This document shows, in pieces, positions 1 to 12,020 of a DNA stretch of 64,000 nt (position 1 is its first letter; the number at the start of each line of letters is the position of its first letter). The stretch covers positions 2,728,001-2,792,000 of the forward strand of contig NW_027248941.1 in the NCBI RefSeq assembly GCF_036711975.1, in the 5' to 3' direction. The notes beneath the pieces are model-generated. The model saw nothing but the letters and a program-made list of their open reading frames with translations. It ran no database searches and was not told the DNA's origin. The DNA is from Onthophagus taurus. Its lineage: Eukaryota; Arthropoda; Insecta; Coleoptera; Scarabaeidae. A program made the translations under genes and the position numbers.

Positions 1-23
1 TCATCCGAACTATCAGAAGACAT
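1..23 (-). CDS. Possible first codons of a gene running off the left edge
   Basis: On the minus strand an ATG at 23-21 opens a frame reading M-S-S-D-S-S-D-E before the window ends. A Ser/Asp-rich start divergent from the malate dehydrogenase gene is plausible, but eight codons prove nothing. The family cannot be named. Confidence 0.25.
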
Positions 24-320
24 TCCTTTCGTTATTATTAATCGATATTTACCTTGTGTTCAATTCAACATCCTTTTTTTATTAATAAACATTATTTTTG
101 TTATTATTTATTAAGTAATTATCCTAAAATAATTATTTCCAAACTTATTAATTAATGGATCATTTTGGTCAATAGATGGCGCTAAAACCGCCGATAAAGT
201 AGGGAAAAATTTTAATTGACACTCTAGTGTCACTCAAATAAATGATTATTAGTTGAACCGTGTCACATTAAAGTCGTTTTCTCAATTTCCGGTCGGATTT
301 AAGCAAAATTTTCGTTAAAA
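24..320. promoter_or_regulatory. Upstream region of malate dehydrogenase
   Basis: AT-rich non-coding DNA. It carries AGATGGCGCT at 174-183, followed 18 bases from its start by CGATAAAGTAG at 192-202, an arrangement repeated with the same spacing in both acid phosphatase genes. A short dyad, GACACTnnAGTGTC, lies just downstream of it. No TATA box was recognised. Confidence 0.4.
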
Positions 321-1836
321 ATGTACTCGAGGGCTTTAAGACCGTGCTTAATTACGTTCCAAGTTCACGGGAGACACTTCTCGTCAACGAAACAGGTTCG
401 TTTTATCAAAAAAATAACGCAAAAATGTAATTATTTATTACATTTTTAAATAAACATTCCGTTTTTTTCCTTCCATTGAGTTCCCCTCGTGATAACAATC
501 CTTTTTTATCCTCGGTGACCGAGTCGGGGTCACCAGCGTTAGGTAATTAATGTTATTTTCGGATATCGGACTAAAAATAGAGGACTGGCGCCTTCGGAAA
601 ATAACTTTAAATTTAGATGTTTTCTAAAAAGCGAGAGAGAAAATTTCGTTGAATAAATTGAGTTACTCAAGGTTGGTTATCTAAATTTTTTTAAATTAAT
701 TTGAAATCTAAGCTTATTTAATTATTTTATCTAAAGCGATTTTCTTATCTATTTCGAAACAATACCTTTTTAAATCACGATTTTTTTCCGATAATCTTAT
801 CAAACATAACCTCACTTTAATATGAAATTGACGTATTTGAAATGTCACTTTTGACACATAACCTAATTTTTTTTAAATTAAATTGTTTTAGAATAATCGT
901 CGTGTCACCGTAATTGGGGCGGCTGGAGGAATCGGACAACCGCTTTCTTTGCTTTTAAAGCAAAGCGATGCAATTACCAATTTGAATCTTTATGACATTG
1001 TAAAGCACACCCCCGGAGTTGCTTGTGACATATCCCACATGAATTTTCCCGCAAAAGTTACTGGATTTACCGGCCCCGATCAACTAAAAGACGCGCTCCG
1101 CGATGCGGAAGTCGTTATAATCCCAGCCGGGGTCCCTCGTAAACCTGGAATGACGCGAGATGATCTTTTCAACACCAACGCTTCCGTTGTTCGGGACGTC
1201 GCTTTAGCAGCGGCTGAAGTTTGCCCGAAAGCTTTAGTTGGGATAATTACAAATCCGGTTAATTCCTGCGTTCCAATTTATTGTGAGGTTATGAAAAAGG
1301 CGGGAAAATTAGATCCGAATAGGATTTTCGGGATTTCGACGTTGGATTTGGTGAGAGCGAGCGCTTTTATTGGGCAAGCGAAAGGTTTGAACCCAAAAAC
1401 TGTTAATTGCCCAGTCGTTGGGGGCCACTCCGGGGTTACGATCGTCCCATTAATTTCCCAGTGCCAACCAGCTGTGAGTTTTCCCCAGCCAGAATTAGAA
1501 AAATTAACGAAAAGAATTCAAGAAGCCGGAACGGAGGTGGTTCAAGCTAAAGCCGGGGCTGGTTCGGCGACTCTCTCCATGGCTTTCGCCGGCGCAAGAT
1601 TTGCATTTGCTTTAATTAGGGCGTTAAACGGGGAGTCGAACGTAATCGAGTGTGCTTATGTAATGTCCGATGTCCAAGGAACGAAATATTTCGCCTCGCC
1701 CCTTTTAATTGGAAGGAACGGCATCGAAAAGAACTTGGGTTTGGGGAAATTATCCGATTACGAGCAACAACTGGTTAAAGCCGCTATCCCCGAATTAAAA
1801 GCAAACGTTGCAACTGGTGAAAAATTTGTTAAATAA
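321..1836 (+). CDS. Mdh2: Malate dehydrogenase, mitochondrial
   Basis: Interconverts malate and oxaloacetate with NAD in the mitochondrial matrix (TCA cycle and malate-aspartate shuttle). Two exons, 321-395 and 892-1836, encode 339 residues, the usual length for this enzyme. Exon 1 encodes a 25-residue Arg/Ser-rich presequence with no acidic residue, typical of matrix import. Exon 2 opens with the Rossmann motif GAAGGIGQP. Then come the substrate-binding arginine loop [10 protein letters not shown], the ITNPVNS segment and the catalytic-histidine motif [10 protein letters not shown]. The 496-bp intron separates the presequence from the mature enzyme. The stop lies 133 bp from the convergent Integrator subunit gene, so the two 3' UTRs probably touch. 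The family and completeness are clear. Confidence 0.97.
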
Positions 1837-1969
1837 ATATATAAAATTAAAAAAATAAAATAAAATTGTATAAAAAAAAGGAAAAATTAAATACGCACAC
1901 TTTTTTAGGTCTAATTTATTCATTTTTCTTTCTTCATCTACTTTTCTTCAAAAATACAAACCTAACTAA

Positions 1970-4900
1970 TCAACTGTAAACGTTCGTTTTTAACACGGCC
2001 CTCTCCAAAATCATCGCGAAAGTCTTTTGGGTTAATTCGCACAATTTTTGGCTCTCCTCAGTGACGATTTCGTCACTTTTCCCCATATGATTATCAAATT
2101 GCGAACAAAGCGAAGCCTGCGACTTTGAAACTCGCCCCAATTGAAGCAAAAGTTGAGTTACGTCCTCAACTAACGGTGGGAAGGCTTCGCTTATGCGCAC
2201 TAAAGCAGGAAGAATCGGGGTGAAGAGTTTAATCCTTTGATTACTTGAGATACCTAAAAAAATAATCATTTAAATTATTTATATTAAAAAAAAAAATAAA
2301 ATCTTACTTCCAAGTAATGCATAGAGTAAATTTAAAGCCGTAACGCATAAATTCATGCTTTTTGGGAGCGAATATTGAAGGGATAAGTACGAAAGGAGTT
2401 GAATCGCAAAAATTTGTTTGTTTAGGCTCGGTTGTTGCATCAATTCAAGGAGGAAATCTAAGCAGATATGCATCGAGGGGACCCCTTTCACCGTCACCTC
2501 TAATAATTGACTCGGATAACCCTAAAAAATATTTCATTAAAAAACGAAGTGTCAAAAATTTGAGGTTAACTAACCTGGAAATGAACCAATTTCGCCAAAG
2601 TCGGGTCCGCGATAAAAACTTGGTGTAAATAACTACAAACTAACGATCTCACTTCACGCAAAGCGAGTTGTTTTTCGGGTTTTAAACGATCCTTTTCCGT
2701 TTCTAAACATGTTTCGAGCAACATTTGTACCGAAGCGCTATCCTAAAAAAAAACATAACCTAAAAATTTGTTTACTAAATTAATTCATCTACCACTTAAT
2801 AGATGGCGCTTAATTTTATTGACAATTAATATTTCAAATTAAAAATCTAACCTGCGCTGCAATTAAAGCCCTACACATTTCCTCACGTTCCGAATCATTA
2901 ATAACTTGTCCCGCGATATCAATTTTTGGGTTAGCTTGTAAATGTTGACACAATTGGCTCCGAGACGAAGCCAAAGAAGCCCTTAAAACCCTCAAAACGA
3001 TCGAATAAATCGGCGCGGAACGAAAAACGCGTTCATCGCACCTCATAATTTGTAGTGGATCCTCCGCGACGTCAATTCGCGTTAATCCGGTGAAATTCCC
3101 CACTAAATTTTTTACGGTTAACACCCATAATCGGCGTGGAAGGACCGAGTTTAATTTGAACCAAACGTCTTTGTATAAATCTTGTAGGAATCGGGGAATA
3201 TTTTCTGGTAACATCGACGTGGCGTGTTGGGTGAAGACTTCGGCGAAAAACCAAATGTCGATTGATTCCATTTTTAGGAGGGTTTGTAAGATGGTTGAGA
3301 GTCGATTCGGGTTGGTTTGGATTAAATTGAATGCCTCAATTAAAGCGAACTCGGAGAGATGGGGTTGTTTTTTAATAAAACTTTTTTTTGAAATGTCGTC
3401 CAACCAATCTTCGACCAAAGTTAAATGCGGAAAATGAGTCGTTAATAACTTTAATAACGGCCCAAATAGCGTTGAGTACGACCACTGATCCTTTTGGGCG
3501 TGATACAATAAGAACTTGATCGGTAGTTCGCTTAAAAATTCTGGGGAATAAGTTTTAATTTTCCTCCCAGAAACTGCCAAATTTTGGGCGTTATTTAACC
3601 GGTAATCTTCGTACAACAATAAATAATAAAGTAATAATAATTGTGGGGTTAAGCTGATTTCGGTGACAACTAAATCGTGATTATTTTCGAGGTTATCATA
3701 ATCCATAAAGATTTTTTTTTCCCTGCTGCGGAAATATTCCCCAAAAACGCTCGATTCAAATACTTTTCTTATTTCATTCTCCGTTAACGGTTTATTTGTG
3801 CTTCCCGATGATGATGTTAAGACACTTGAGACATAAACTTCCACCAACATGGGTAAAACCGGGTGCAAAGGGTTCGTTGAGACACAAATTTGCTTGTAAA
3901 TCCACCCTTTTATGTTTACGTTGTGCTTAGCGAAAGCCCGACTCTTTAATAATTGGTGAATGCAATGTATCGGCAAAAACCCAGACATATTCGCGTTCAA
4001 ATTAAAAGTAACCGGCACTTTAACCGCGTGCGCCGTCACAACTTGCTCCGTAAAAATCTCCTGGGTAAAAACTTGCTTCATTTTATTCATGTTATTGTGC
4101 CGAATCGGGATTTTCATCCCCAAAGTTGAGCAAACCAGGTCGCAAATCGCGCTGAGTTGGTTACTGTGGAAGTGGATCGCCATCAAAAGGAGCATTTCCC
4201 CAAAAGAGGCCGATACCCCACTTGCAGATTCGAAATAAGCCTCCTCTTTCACTAACCATTGCACCTAAAACGAAATTAATTAATAAATCATCAATTTAAA
4301 AACAATTAAGTACCCATTCGATGCTTTTTCGTTCTAACTCCGGCAAAGAAATCAACGAGGGGCACGCAATTAACATACAAAGCCCGATTGAGACAAATCG
4401 CACCCCCGCCGGAGTCGGATTTGGGTGAGATATTAATAATTGGACGATTAAATTCACCTCTTCATCTTGAAATCTTAAAAAAAATGAATTAATTATTTAA
4501 CCTCAAAATTTATGAAGTGTCAATTTAAAATTGACATTTTACACTAGCGCCATCTGTTAGACGACGTAAATAAAAATTAATTATTAAAAATAATTAATTA
4601 CATTAAATGAATAAAACTTAATTAATAATATTACTTAGATTTAATTCACCTCTTCATATTGAAATTTTAAAAATAAAAAAAAATTAATTAATTAACCTCA
4701 ACATTTACAAAGTATCAATTTAAAATTGACATTTCACATTAACGCCATCTTTTGGAAGACGTAAATAAAAATTAATTATTGATAATAATTAATTAAATTA
4801 ATTGAATAAAACTTAATTAATGATATTAATTAGATGGAAAAGAACTAACTTAATTCCTGCAATTCCTCTCAAAGCGCAATAAAGCCTCAATAAAGCGGAA

Positions 4901-6034
4901 GCTTGGACCACCAATGAATTGGGAAGTTGCCCATTATGCGATGAATTAATAATGCTTTGTAATCGCTTCAATAATTCATCCCTTAATTGTTGTAAAGCAG
5001 TGCTGGATAACTCCCCTTTGCGTTTTTGCCCGGTTCGTATAAACATCGCCAACCAATTCCGAATTCCTTGATCATTTCCAAGCAAAACCCCCGAAATAAA
5101 CGCAACCATGTCACTATCACCATCATTACTATTACTATCCAAGGACAAAGAGATGGCCAACGCAGGTAATCGGTTAAACTCGACGCATTTACTCCTAACG
5201 GCTAAAGCTTGACTCGGATTCATTTTACATAACATTTGTAAAGCTGTCGTTCGTATGGTGCAAGCTTGGCAATCTTCTTGTTTATCGGCTTTTTGAATTA
5301 AATTCGTTGTAACTAAAAATTAAAAAATTAATAAATTTAGTATATTAATTGAAATTAAAAAAATAACCCTCTCGAAAAGAATCAGGAAAATTCGCCACAA
5401 TCCTACAAATAATCGATGGTCCATTATTAACATGCAACATTGTTTCAGTCATTTGAACCAAATTTAATAAAGTGGGGAGCTCCGCCAACGCCAAGCAAAT
5501 AATATCAGCGACTTCCTCCACGTAAATCTCCGTATCGAAAAGCTCCGATGATTTCACATAAAACTCCTCGTTAACGTGACCCCCTTCACTGTGACTCTCC
5601 AATATTTGCGATTGCACAAACAAAACTTCGCTTAAAGCGAATCGTAATCTCCTTGTCATATCAGATCTTTCATACTCCAAGGCAAGCCCGTTTGGGAGAC
5701 TCCCAATTAACACCGAATCTGCTAAATTCGACCCAATTTTTTGCCTCAATTGTTGTTCTTTTCGTACATCCGCCTCTAATGTGTGAAAATCCAACGAAAG
5801 TAGCGCAACGAGCGAATTCACCACGTCGATTCCCGATACGATCGTTAAAATATCCATTTTTTCGTCGGAACATTTCTTTGATATATCTAAAGGGCAAATC
5901 AAACTCATCCGGACTAAACAAGGCAAAATTGGGCGTAATTCCGCCTCGGAACATCTTGATAAAGCTTTGATGTTTAAGTTTTGGATGTAATTAAAAACTC
6001 GGGGTGAAACGTCCTTTTTAAACGGCATTATCAC
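1970..6034 (-). CDS. IntS2: Integrator complex subunit 2
   Basis: Scaffold subunit of the nuclear Integrator complex, which cleaves snRNA and paused Pol II transcripts. Seven exons (6034-5368, 5312-4850, 4473-4314, 4264-2852, 2742-2575, 2521-2308, 2253-1970) join in frame to 1122 residues, close to known INTS2 lengths. Diagnostic segments include ELRPILPCLVRMSL near the N-terminus, CKMNPSQALAVRSK, EEAYFESASGVSASFGEMLL, TQEIFTEQVVTAHAVKVPVT, FLPIHCIHQLLKSRAF and GVPSMHICLDF. An alternative start two codons in (6028) fits equally well. No enzymatic motif is expected; the protein is alpha-helical throughout. Intron 2 holds a tandem duplication that copied the start of exon 3 without a working acceptor. 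The family call is near certain; exon ends are by eye. Confidence 0.96.
4452..4838. repeat. 192-bp tandem duplication spanning exon 3 start and intron 2 of IntS2
   Basis: The block from about 4452 to 4643 is repeated from about 4644 to 4838. Both copies contain ATTCACCTCTTCAT, CAATTTAAAATTGACAT, the CGCCATCT word and GACGTAAATAAAAATTAATT in the same order. The left copy holds the real 5' end of exon 3 (acceptor at 4475-4474). In the right copy the corresponding AG has changed and is no longer an acceptor. The period is close to nucleosome spacing, like other tandem duplications here. Confidence 0.85.
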
Positions 6035-6832
6035 ATCCTTTTTAATTAAAATTGATCGAAATTAATTTTTTAACCTAAAAATTAAAACAACATAACCTCA
6101 GTTTTAAAAAATCATAAAATTAAGGGTTTTGATGTAATTGGGGGGTTATTTACTTACGTGATTGTGCAATGGGGGGCTATTTTTGCTTGGAAATGGGTAA
6201 AAGTTGAATTAAATTGGAATTATTTGTAAGAAGTAGTTTTTGTGGTTAAAATTGAAAACAATAAAGCGCCATCTTGACGGTTAAGAATTAAAATTGATTG
6301 TTGATTTAAATTAGTTTATGTAAGATTGTTTAAAAATTTTAATTTTGATTAAATTAATCTATTTTATATTATTAATTATAAATAAAATGAATGTTAAATT
6401 AAATCATTAAAAAATTAATTGCAAAAAAGAATTAGAATTACCTCCATCTAGTGGCTAATTTCTTAATTAATCTAAAAAAATGTTTATTATTTATTAAAAT
6501 TAATTCGGTAATCATTTATTTGATTTGATAACACTAAATATTATTAATTTATTTATTTTGATTTAATTCAAATTAAAAATTGGAATCAGCATTCTATTTA
6601 ATAAATAAAAAAAAATTAATTAGCACCATCTACCGATTAATTCCTTAATTTCATAAAATTACATTTAACATAACCTTGAATTATTTTAATAAAAATCTAA
6701 ACATGAGGCTCAAATCTAAACAATAGTACAATTTGGTGTGATTTAGCTCGATAAGATATCAAAAATAGACTATGTGTTCCAGAAAATCGTTTTAAAAGTA
6801 TCAAATTTAATAATTTTAGTTATAACCTCAAA
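6035..6832. other. Intergenic region between IntS2 and the chondroitin gene
   Basis: About 800 bp of AT-rich DNA between two divergent starts. It holds an exact GCGCCATCT at 6266-6274 and two degenerate relatives (CTCCATCTAGTGG near 6441 and GCACCATCTACC near 6622), plus repeated CATAACCT words. No reading frame or RNA gene was seen. Confidence 0.5.
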
Positions 6833-9251
6833 ATGTTGAAGTACTCATTAAGAATAATCCACAATAATTGCTTTTTATTGCTGGGAATCTGCGTGGGATT
6901 ATTAATACCTCTAAATTTCGAATATTGCGCTTACGAAGAGGATAACGCCGAAGTTTTTGGCTCGGTCGAAGCTGTATTAAAAGTACAAAACATAACGAGA
7001 AGACAAGTTGAGACCAAATTGGTTCGCCCGAGGTATTACTCAACGGAATTAGGAATAAAAGATAAATTATTCGTTGGGGTTATATCATCGGAGGATCGAA
7101 TACTAACCCAAGCGGTCCATGTCAACAAAACGATCGAACATATCGTGGATAAAACGAAATTTTTTATTACGGCGACTCAAAACTTCAAAAATAAATTTTA
7201 TTTATCAGGGATCGTTGGGTTTACCGACACTCGAAGGGTTTTTCGCCCTTTTCAAATAATAAAATACATCGGGGATAGCTTCGATGATTACGATTATTAC
7301 TTTTTAATGAACGATTATAATTATTTAGACGCGAGGCGCTTAAAAGAGATTGTGAATAAAATTTCAGTGAGTAATAATGTTTATTTGGGGGGGAAAACGG
7401 TCGGGAGTTTTTGTAGTTTAGAGTCGGGGATATTGTTTAGTAATTCGGTGGTGAAAGCGATGATTGAAAACTTGGATTGGTGCATTAAAAACGTGATTTC
7501 GGCGGATGATTCGGAGAATTTGGGGAGATGCGTTTATTACAGCACTAAATTAACGTGCCAAATTTCGATTCAAGATCAAAAAATTCAAAGTTTTAAGTTA
7601 AATCATTTCGATTTAAACGAAAAGTTGTTTGAGATTAAAAGTGAGGTTATGAATTCGGTTACGGTTTATCCGATTTTAAATAAAAACGATTTTTACACTT
7701 TACACGCGTTCTTTTCGAAGAATCACTTAAAAGGAGTTAAATCTGAGATGGATTTGTTAACGGTTAAAGTGGATTCGTGGCCTTCGGGGAGACGAAATGG
7801 AACGAAGCCGTTGACTCGGTTCGATTTGCCAAATACGATTTATTTTAATAGGACCCACAATTTTTTCCCGGATCATTTTAATAACATCCAAAAATTTACT
7901 ACATCGGAATCGGAGGATATCGAAAAAATTTTGGAGGTTATCACAAAAAAGGCTCCTAGCCTAAAATTTCTTCGATTAATAAACGGATACAAAAAGTTCC
8001 AATTAAGCAGAGGGGTCGATTACAGCTTCGACTTAAAATTCCTCGACTTAAAAACGAATAAGGAAGTTATTAAACGGTACGAAGTTTGCAAACCGTTGGG
8101 GAACGTTGAGTTTTTAACCAAACCTTACACCACGGAAAACACGAAAATTTTTATTTTAGTTCCTGTGCATGAAAACGAATTAAACGAAGCTTATTTATTC
8201 CTAAATAATTTCGTTCCCAACGTTATGGATAAAAGGGATAAGATCGTATTGATGTTTGTGTTATTATACGGTTATGATTCATCGAATCGGGGCGAAACCG
8301 ACGTTTTTAAGAAAGTTAAGGAGTTAGCTGTTGAGATTTCGAGGAGATATCACAGCGAGGACACCAAAGCCGCTTGGATTTCGATCCGTTTACCCAATAA
8401 TGAGGTCAAAATTGGTTCGGCTCCATCGTTGAAGTTTGGAATTGTCGATTTATCTTTGCGAAAGATTGGGTTGGATGGGTTAATTTTGTATTTAGATGTT
8501 TATGCGCAAGTTAACGTTGAGTTTTTGAATAGGGTAAGGACAAAATTGCAGTTTTAATTCCGTAATTGTGAAATAATCAAAACATAACCTAAAAATTCAA
8601 AAGTTTATTTTATTTTTAGGTTAGGATAAAATTGTAGTCAAAGCATAACCTAAAAATTCTTTATTTATTAATTAATTAATAAATTTTGATTTAATCGAGT
8701 CAAATTTAATTTAATAATGTCCTTTTTGATAATTCAAAACTAATTTTAATTAAAATAGTATTAAAATTTTTTATTTTTAGGTTAGGATGAACACCATTGA
8801 TAATTTCCAAACGTTTTCTGCGATTCCTTTTCGCCAATACAACCCGTTAATCACAAAAATCGATCGGGTTGAGGTTCATAAGAACGTGGGGCAGTTCGAT
8901 AAAGAGGAGTTTGATTATGTTTCGTTTTACGGGAGGGATTATGTTAAAGGTTTGTTACACATAACCTAAATGATATAAAAATAATTTTTTTAAATTATAG
9001 CTCGTAAATTGCACGAATTAAAGTTACCGATCGTTCGAGTTGATGAGGATTTAATAAATATAATCGACGAGGATCATAAACGTGTTGGGAACATCTACGA
9101 GATGTTTTTGGAGTTCTCGGAAGATCAAATTCATAATATGCGGGCGACTGATGCTGCGTTATTCGTGAGATACCACGAAAAAAAGGATCGGAATAACTTG
9201 TTTTTGGGGAATAAAGCGCAATTAGCTAAAGTTATTTTAGATAAGTTATAA
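6833..9251 (+). CDS. Chondroitin sulfate synthase 2-like (chondroitin polymerizing factor)
   Basis: Golgi type II membrane protein of the CHGN/chondroitin N-acetylgalactosaminyltransferase family. Exons 6833-8533, 8781-8949 and 9001-9251 encode 706 residues. A short cytoplasmic tail precedes one hydrophobic anchor (about residues 12-30), followed by two glycosyltransferase-like domains. Family landmarks include a VGVISS-type segment, EFLNRVRMNT and the C-terminal DAALFVRYHEKKDRNNLF. Neither domain keeps the expected acidic metal-binding motif: the first reads NDYNY where CHSY enzymes have DDDVY, and the second reads LYLDVYAQ where they have DVD. This fits the CHPF class, a partner that helps CHSY1 polymerise chondroitin, rather than a stand-alone enzyme. 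The last exon and 3' flank are partly copied at 10008-10165. CHPF rather than CHSY1 is inferred from the motif loss. Confidence 0.85.
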
Positions 9252-9289
9252 TATTTATTTACAAATACGATTATACCAATTTCCGAGAA

Positions 9290-9358
9290 ATAAACCTATT
9301 TAATTAAACCTTGTATAACGCTATTTATTAAAAAGTTGATGGAGAAGACCCAAATTAT
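9290..9358 (-). pseudogene. Leftover 3' end of a second fatty acyl-CoA reductase copy
   Basis: Sequence from about 9290 to 9358 matches the last codons and stop region of the downstream reductase (10102-10170), including AACGCTATTTATTAAAAAG and GTTGATGGAGAAGACCCAAA. The rest of the reductase is absent here: the sequence passes straight into a copy of the reductase promoter region. It is best read as one copy of a tandem duplication whose gene body was deleted. Confidence 0.75.
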
Positions 9359-10007
9359 GTAAGAAATTAATAATTCTTTAAAAAGTTATTGACGTTTCAA
9401 TTTAGAGGTTATGTTATTGTTGTGGTTGTCAAATTTCGGGTTATGTTGTAATCGATTTCGATTGATTAACGTTTTATTGCATAAATTAATTTATACTTTA
9501 ATTTTGGTGCCTTATAAAAGATAAGTGAAGTTGTTGGATTAAAAATTTTTAATTATAAATTACGTTTTAAAATTAAAAATTTTCCCGCCAACGCGAATTT
9601 CAAATCTGCCAACTTTAAATAAATGAAATGTTAGCTTTCGTTAATTTGAGGTTATGTTGTTGTAATTCCAAAAAGTTTGGGTTGTGTTTAAGTGGAATAT
9701 AATTATTTAAGACACCTACCTTTAATTAAATTATTACACGATTTTTAATGTTAGGTGGTTGATGTTATGTTGTTTTTCTACAATTTAAACGCAATTATTA
9801 AAATGTTTGAGCCAAAATGGCAGATTTAAGTTTTACCAACCTAAATTCTTTCTTTTTAACATTCATTGACAGCTTTTAATTTAACAACAAATTATAACAC
9901 CTTTTATTCTAATTTTACAGGATTTGGAGAATAAAGATATCTCTAATAGTCCATAAGTCGCATAAAGAAGTACTTTTGTAGATAAAATAAGCAACATTTA
10001 CTTACAG
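9359..10007. repeat. Copy A of the reductase upstream region
   Basis: This block is collinear with 12021-12480, the region just upstream of the intact reductase. Shared stretches include AAAAAGTTnTTGACGTTT, CTTATAAAAGATAAGT, GCGAATTTCAAATCTGCCAA, TTTAACAACAAATT and ATTCTAATTTTACAGGATTT. About 190 bp near 9650-9840 has no counterpart in the right copy. It sits beside the reductase 3' remnant, so it looks like a promoter whose gene is gone. Confidence 0.85.
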
Positions 10008-10101
10008 GAACAATTCGTTTTTGGGAAATAAAGCGCAATTAGCTAAAGTTATTTTAGATAAGTTATGATATTTATTTACAAATACGATTATACCAATAAA
10101 T
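10008..10101 (+). pseudogene. Duplicated 3' tail of the chondroitin gene
   Basis: A copy of the last 40 or so coding bases and 3' flank of the chondroitin gene (original around 9205-9300). It shares TTTTTGGGnAATAAAGCGCA, TTAGCTAAAGTTATTTTAGA and the following TATTTATTTACAAATACG. It has no coding context of its own and runs directly into the end of the reductase gene. Confidence 0.85.
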
Positions 10102-11909
10102 CTAATTAATTAAACCTTTTTTAACGCTATTTATTAAAAAGTTTGATAAAAAGTTGATGGAGAAGACCCAAAACGTCATTTTCATTAAAACATGCAACAA
10201 TTTTAGGATAGTTTGGCGTTGTCGAGCTTGGGGGATCGTTTCAATGGGGTCTTTAAGCAAATATAACCGTATCCCCAAAATGTACGTTTTTAAATAATCG
10301 ATCCAATTTAGATTTGCGATGTTGAACGAGAAAACTTTTTGATCCTCCTCGGATAATTTCCCCCAAAGCTTGTTAACGTTGTTGTTGGTAAATTTTAAAT
10401 CGGAAATGGCAAAATAAGTCACGACATCGGAAAATTTGTGCACTTTGTTGTAAAGTTTGCAGAAACTAAAAAGAATCGTTTTAAAATAATTAATTAAATT
10501 GTTGTTAAGTAATCACCTCGGCTTTTTCCCTAAAAATAGTCCCAAAAAATCCAAAGAAACTCCCGGGATGTAATGATACAACACCTTCATTAGATTATAA
10601 ACGCTCCGATTACTCGTCAACATAAATTTGATGCACCACAAAGCGTTCGAAAGGGGGTAAATCTCCCCGTACATCTTATTTATCGTATAATACTCCTCCC
10701 AAGTTATGGGGTTATCAACGACCGACACATAGTTGTAAATGGGGATGTTTAAATGTGTTTTAGCCGAGTTAATTTGGTTCGTATCCCAAGCGGAGGCGAT
10801 TAAGGCGGAAACGCAAAGATCGGCTGGGACTATATTGGCCGAATTTTCTTGCACGCATTGCATAACGCGCAAAACACCACTCGCCGCACCAGTACAAGCC
10901 CCCGTTGGGCCGTATAAGTTATCGACCCAACCTTTAAGCGGCTCCTTATAAGTTGATGTAACTAAAATTAATTAATAATAAAACCAATTAACCATATTTT
11001 GATTACAAACCAATTGCAGGGCGAAAAATCCCCACGGAAATCCCATTTCCTTGATCGCGAATCAGCGATTCAGCCAAAGCTTTTGTAAATGTGTAAGTAT
11101 TGGGCCACTTTCCCAAAATTCTAAACGAATTAAATTCAAATTAATTAATTCAACTTTTATTAATATTAAATTCATTACTTTTCCGTGCATAATTGTACTT
11201 GTTCGTCGTCGATTTTCTCCAAAAGTAACTCAACGTCTTTGTAGTTAATGACATCGTAAAAAGTTTCGTCGATTTTCGATAGATGACAGTTTGAATAAGC
11301 CGTTGATACATAAATGAAAGACTAAAACGTTTAAAAGATTAAAATTATTTTTTTAAACGATTTATTCAGTACCTTTAAATTTTCGGCTTGTTTTGATAAA
11401 TTTAGGACCGATTCGGTTCCTTTTACGTTAATCGAATAGGCTAGGCGTAATTTTTCGTCGAAATTAACCGTAGCGGCTACGTGAAATACGATGTTGATGT
11501 TGTTAATTAGCATGTTTCGGTCATTCAAGGATAAACCAAGTCCGGCTAAGGTGCAATCGCCTTGTACGGGTATTATCTTATTTTTAAACTTTGATTTGAC
11601 ACTTTTTAATCGGTCAAAAACCTTGAATAAAATGTTTTTTGATTAAATAATTCTTTTTAATCCCTTTTAATCACTTACGACGTCATTGAAATATCTATCC
11701 AGTCTTTCCTGAGTGGTTTTTCCCCTTTTTTCGCGTATTAACATGTAAATTGTTGACACTTCCGTGCATCTTAATAGTTTTTCAATGAGTAATTTTCCCA
11801 AAAATCCAGTTCCTCCCGTTAAAAAAACATTTGTGTTATCGTAAAATCGCTGTAATTCGGATTTATTGTTGTAAAAGTTATCGGTTCTCCAATTTTCGTT
11901 TAAATCCAT
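10102..11909 (-). CDS. Fatty acyl-CoA reductase
   Basis: NADPH-dependent reduction of long-chain acyl-CoA to fatty alcohol, used in insects for wax, cuticular lipid or pheromone precursors; normally at the ER or peroxisome membrane. Six exons (11909-11679, 11621-11373, 11321-11179, 11120-11011, 10961-10517, 10465-10102) encode 513 residues, the usual FAR size. The N-terminus carries the cofactor-binding TGGTGFLGKLL motif (about residues 31-41). The FHVAATVNF and VSTAYSNC segments follow, then the catalytic YTFTK (YxxxK), GIFRPAI, and a C-terminal FAR_C domain with a hydrophobic helix near the end. Closest in style to the insect 'waterproof'-like FARs. The substrate chain length cannot be read from sequence. 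Its promoter and 3' end have duplicate copies to the left. Confidence 0.95.
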
Positions 11910-12020
11910 AACTCCAAGTTTGTTTTGATCGGATTTTTACTGAAATCGCTTTTATTACAAATTGTAATAACATTTTTTTAATTAACAATAACGCCCACAC
12001 TTTAAATACAGAGCGTTTTA

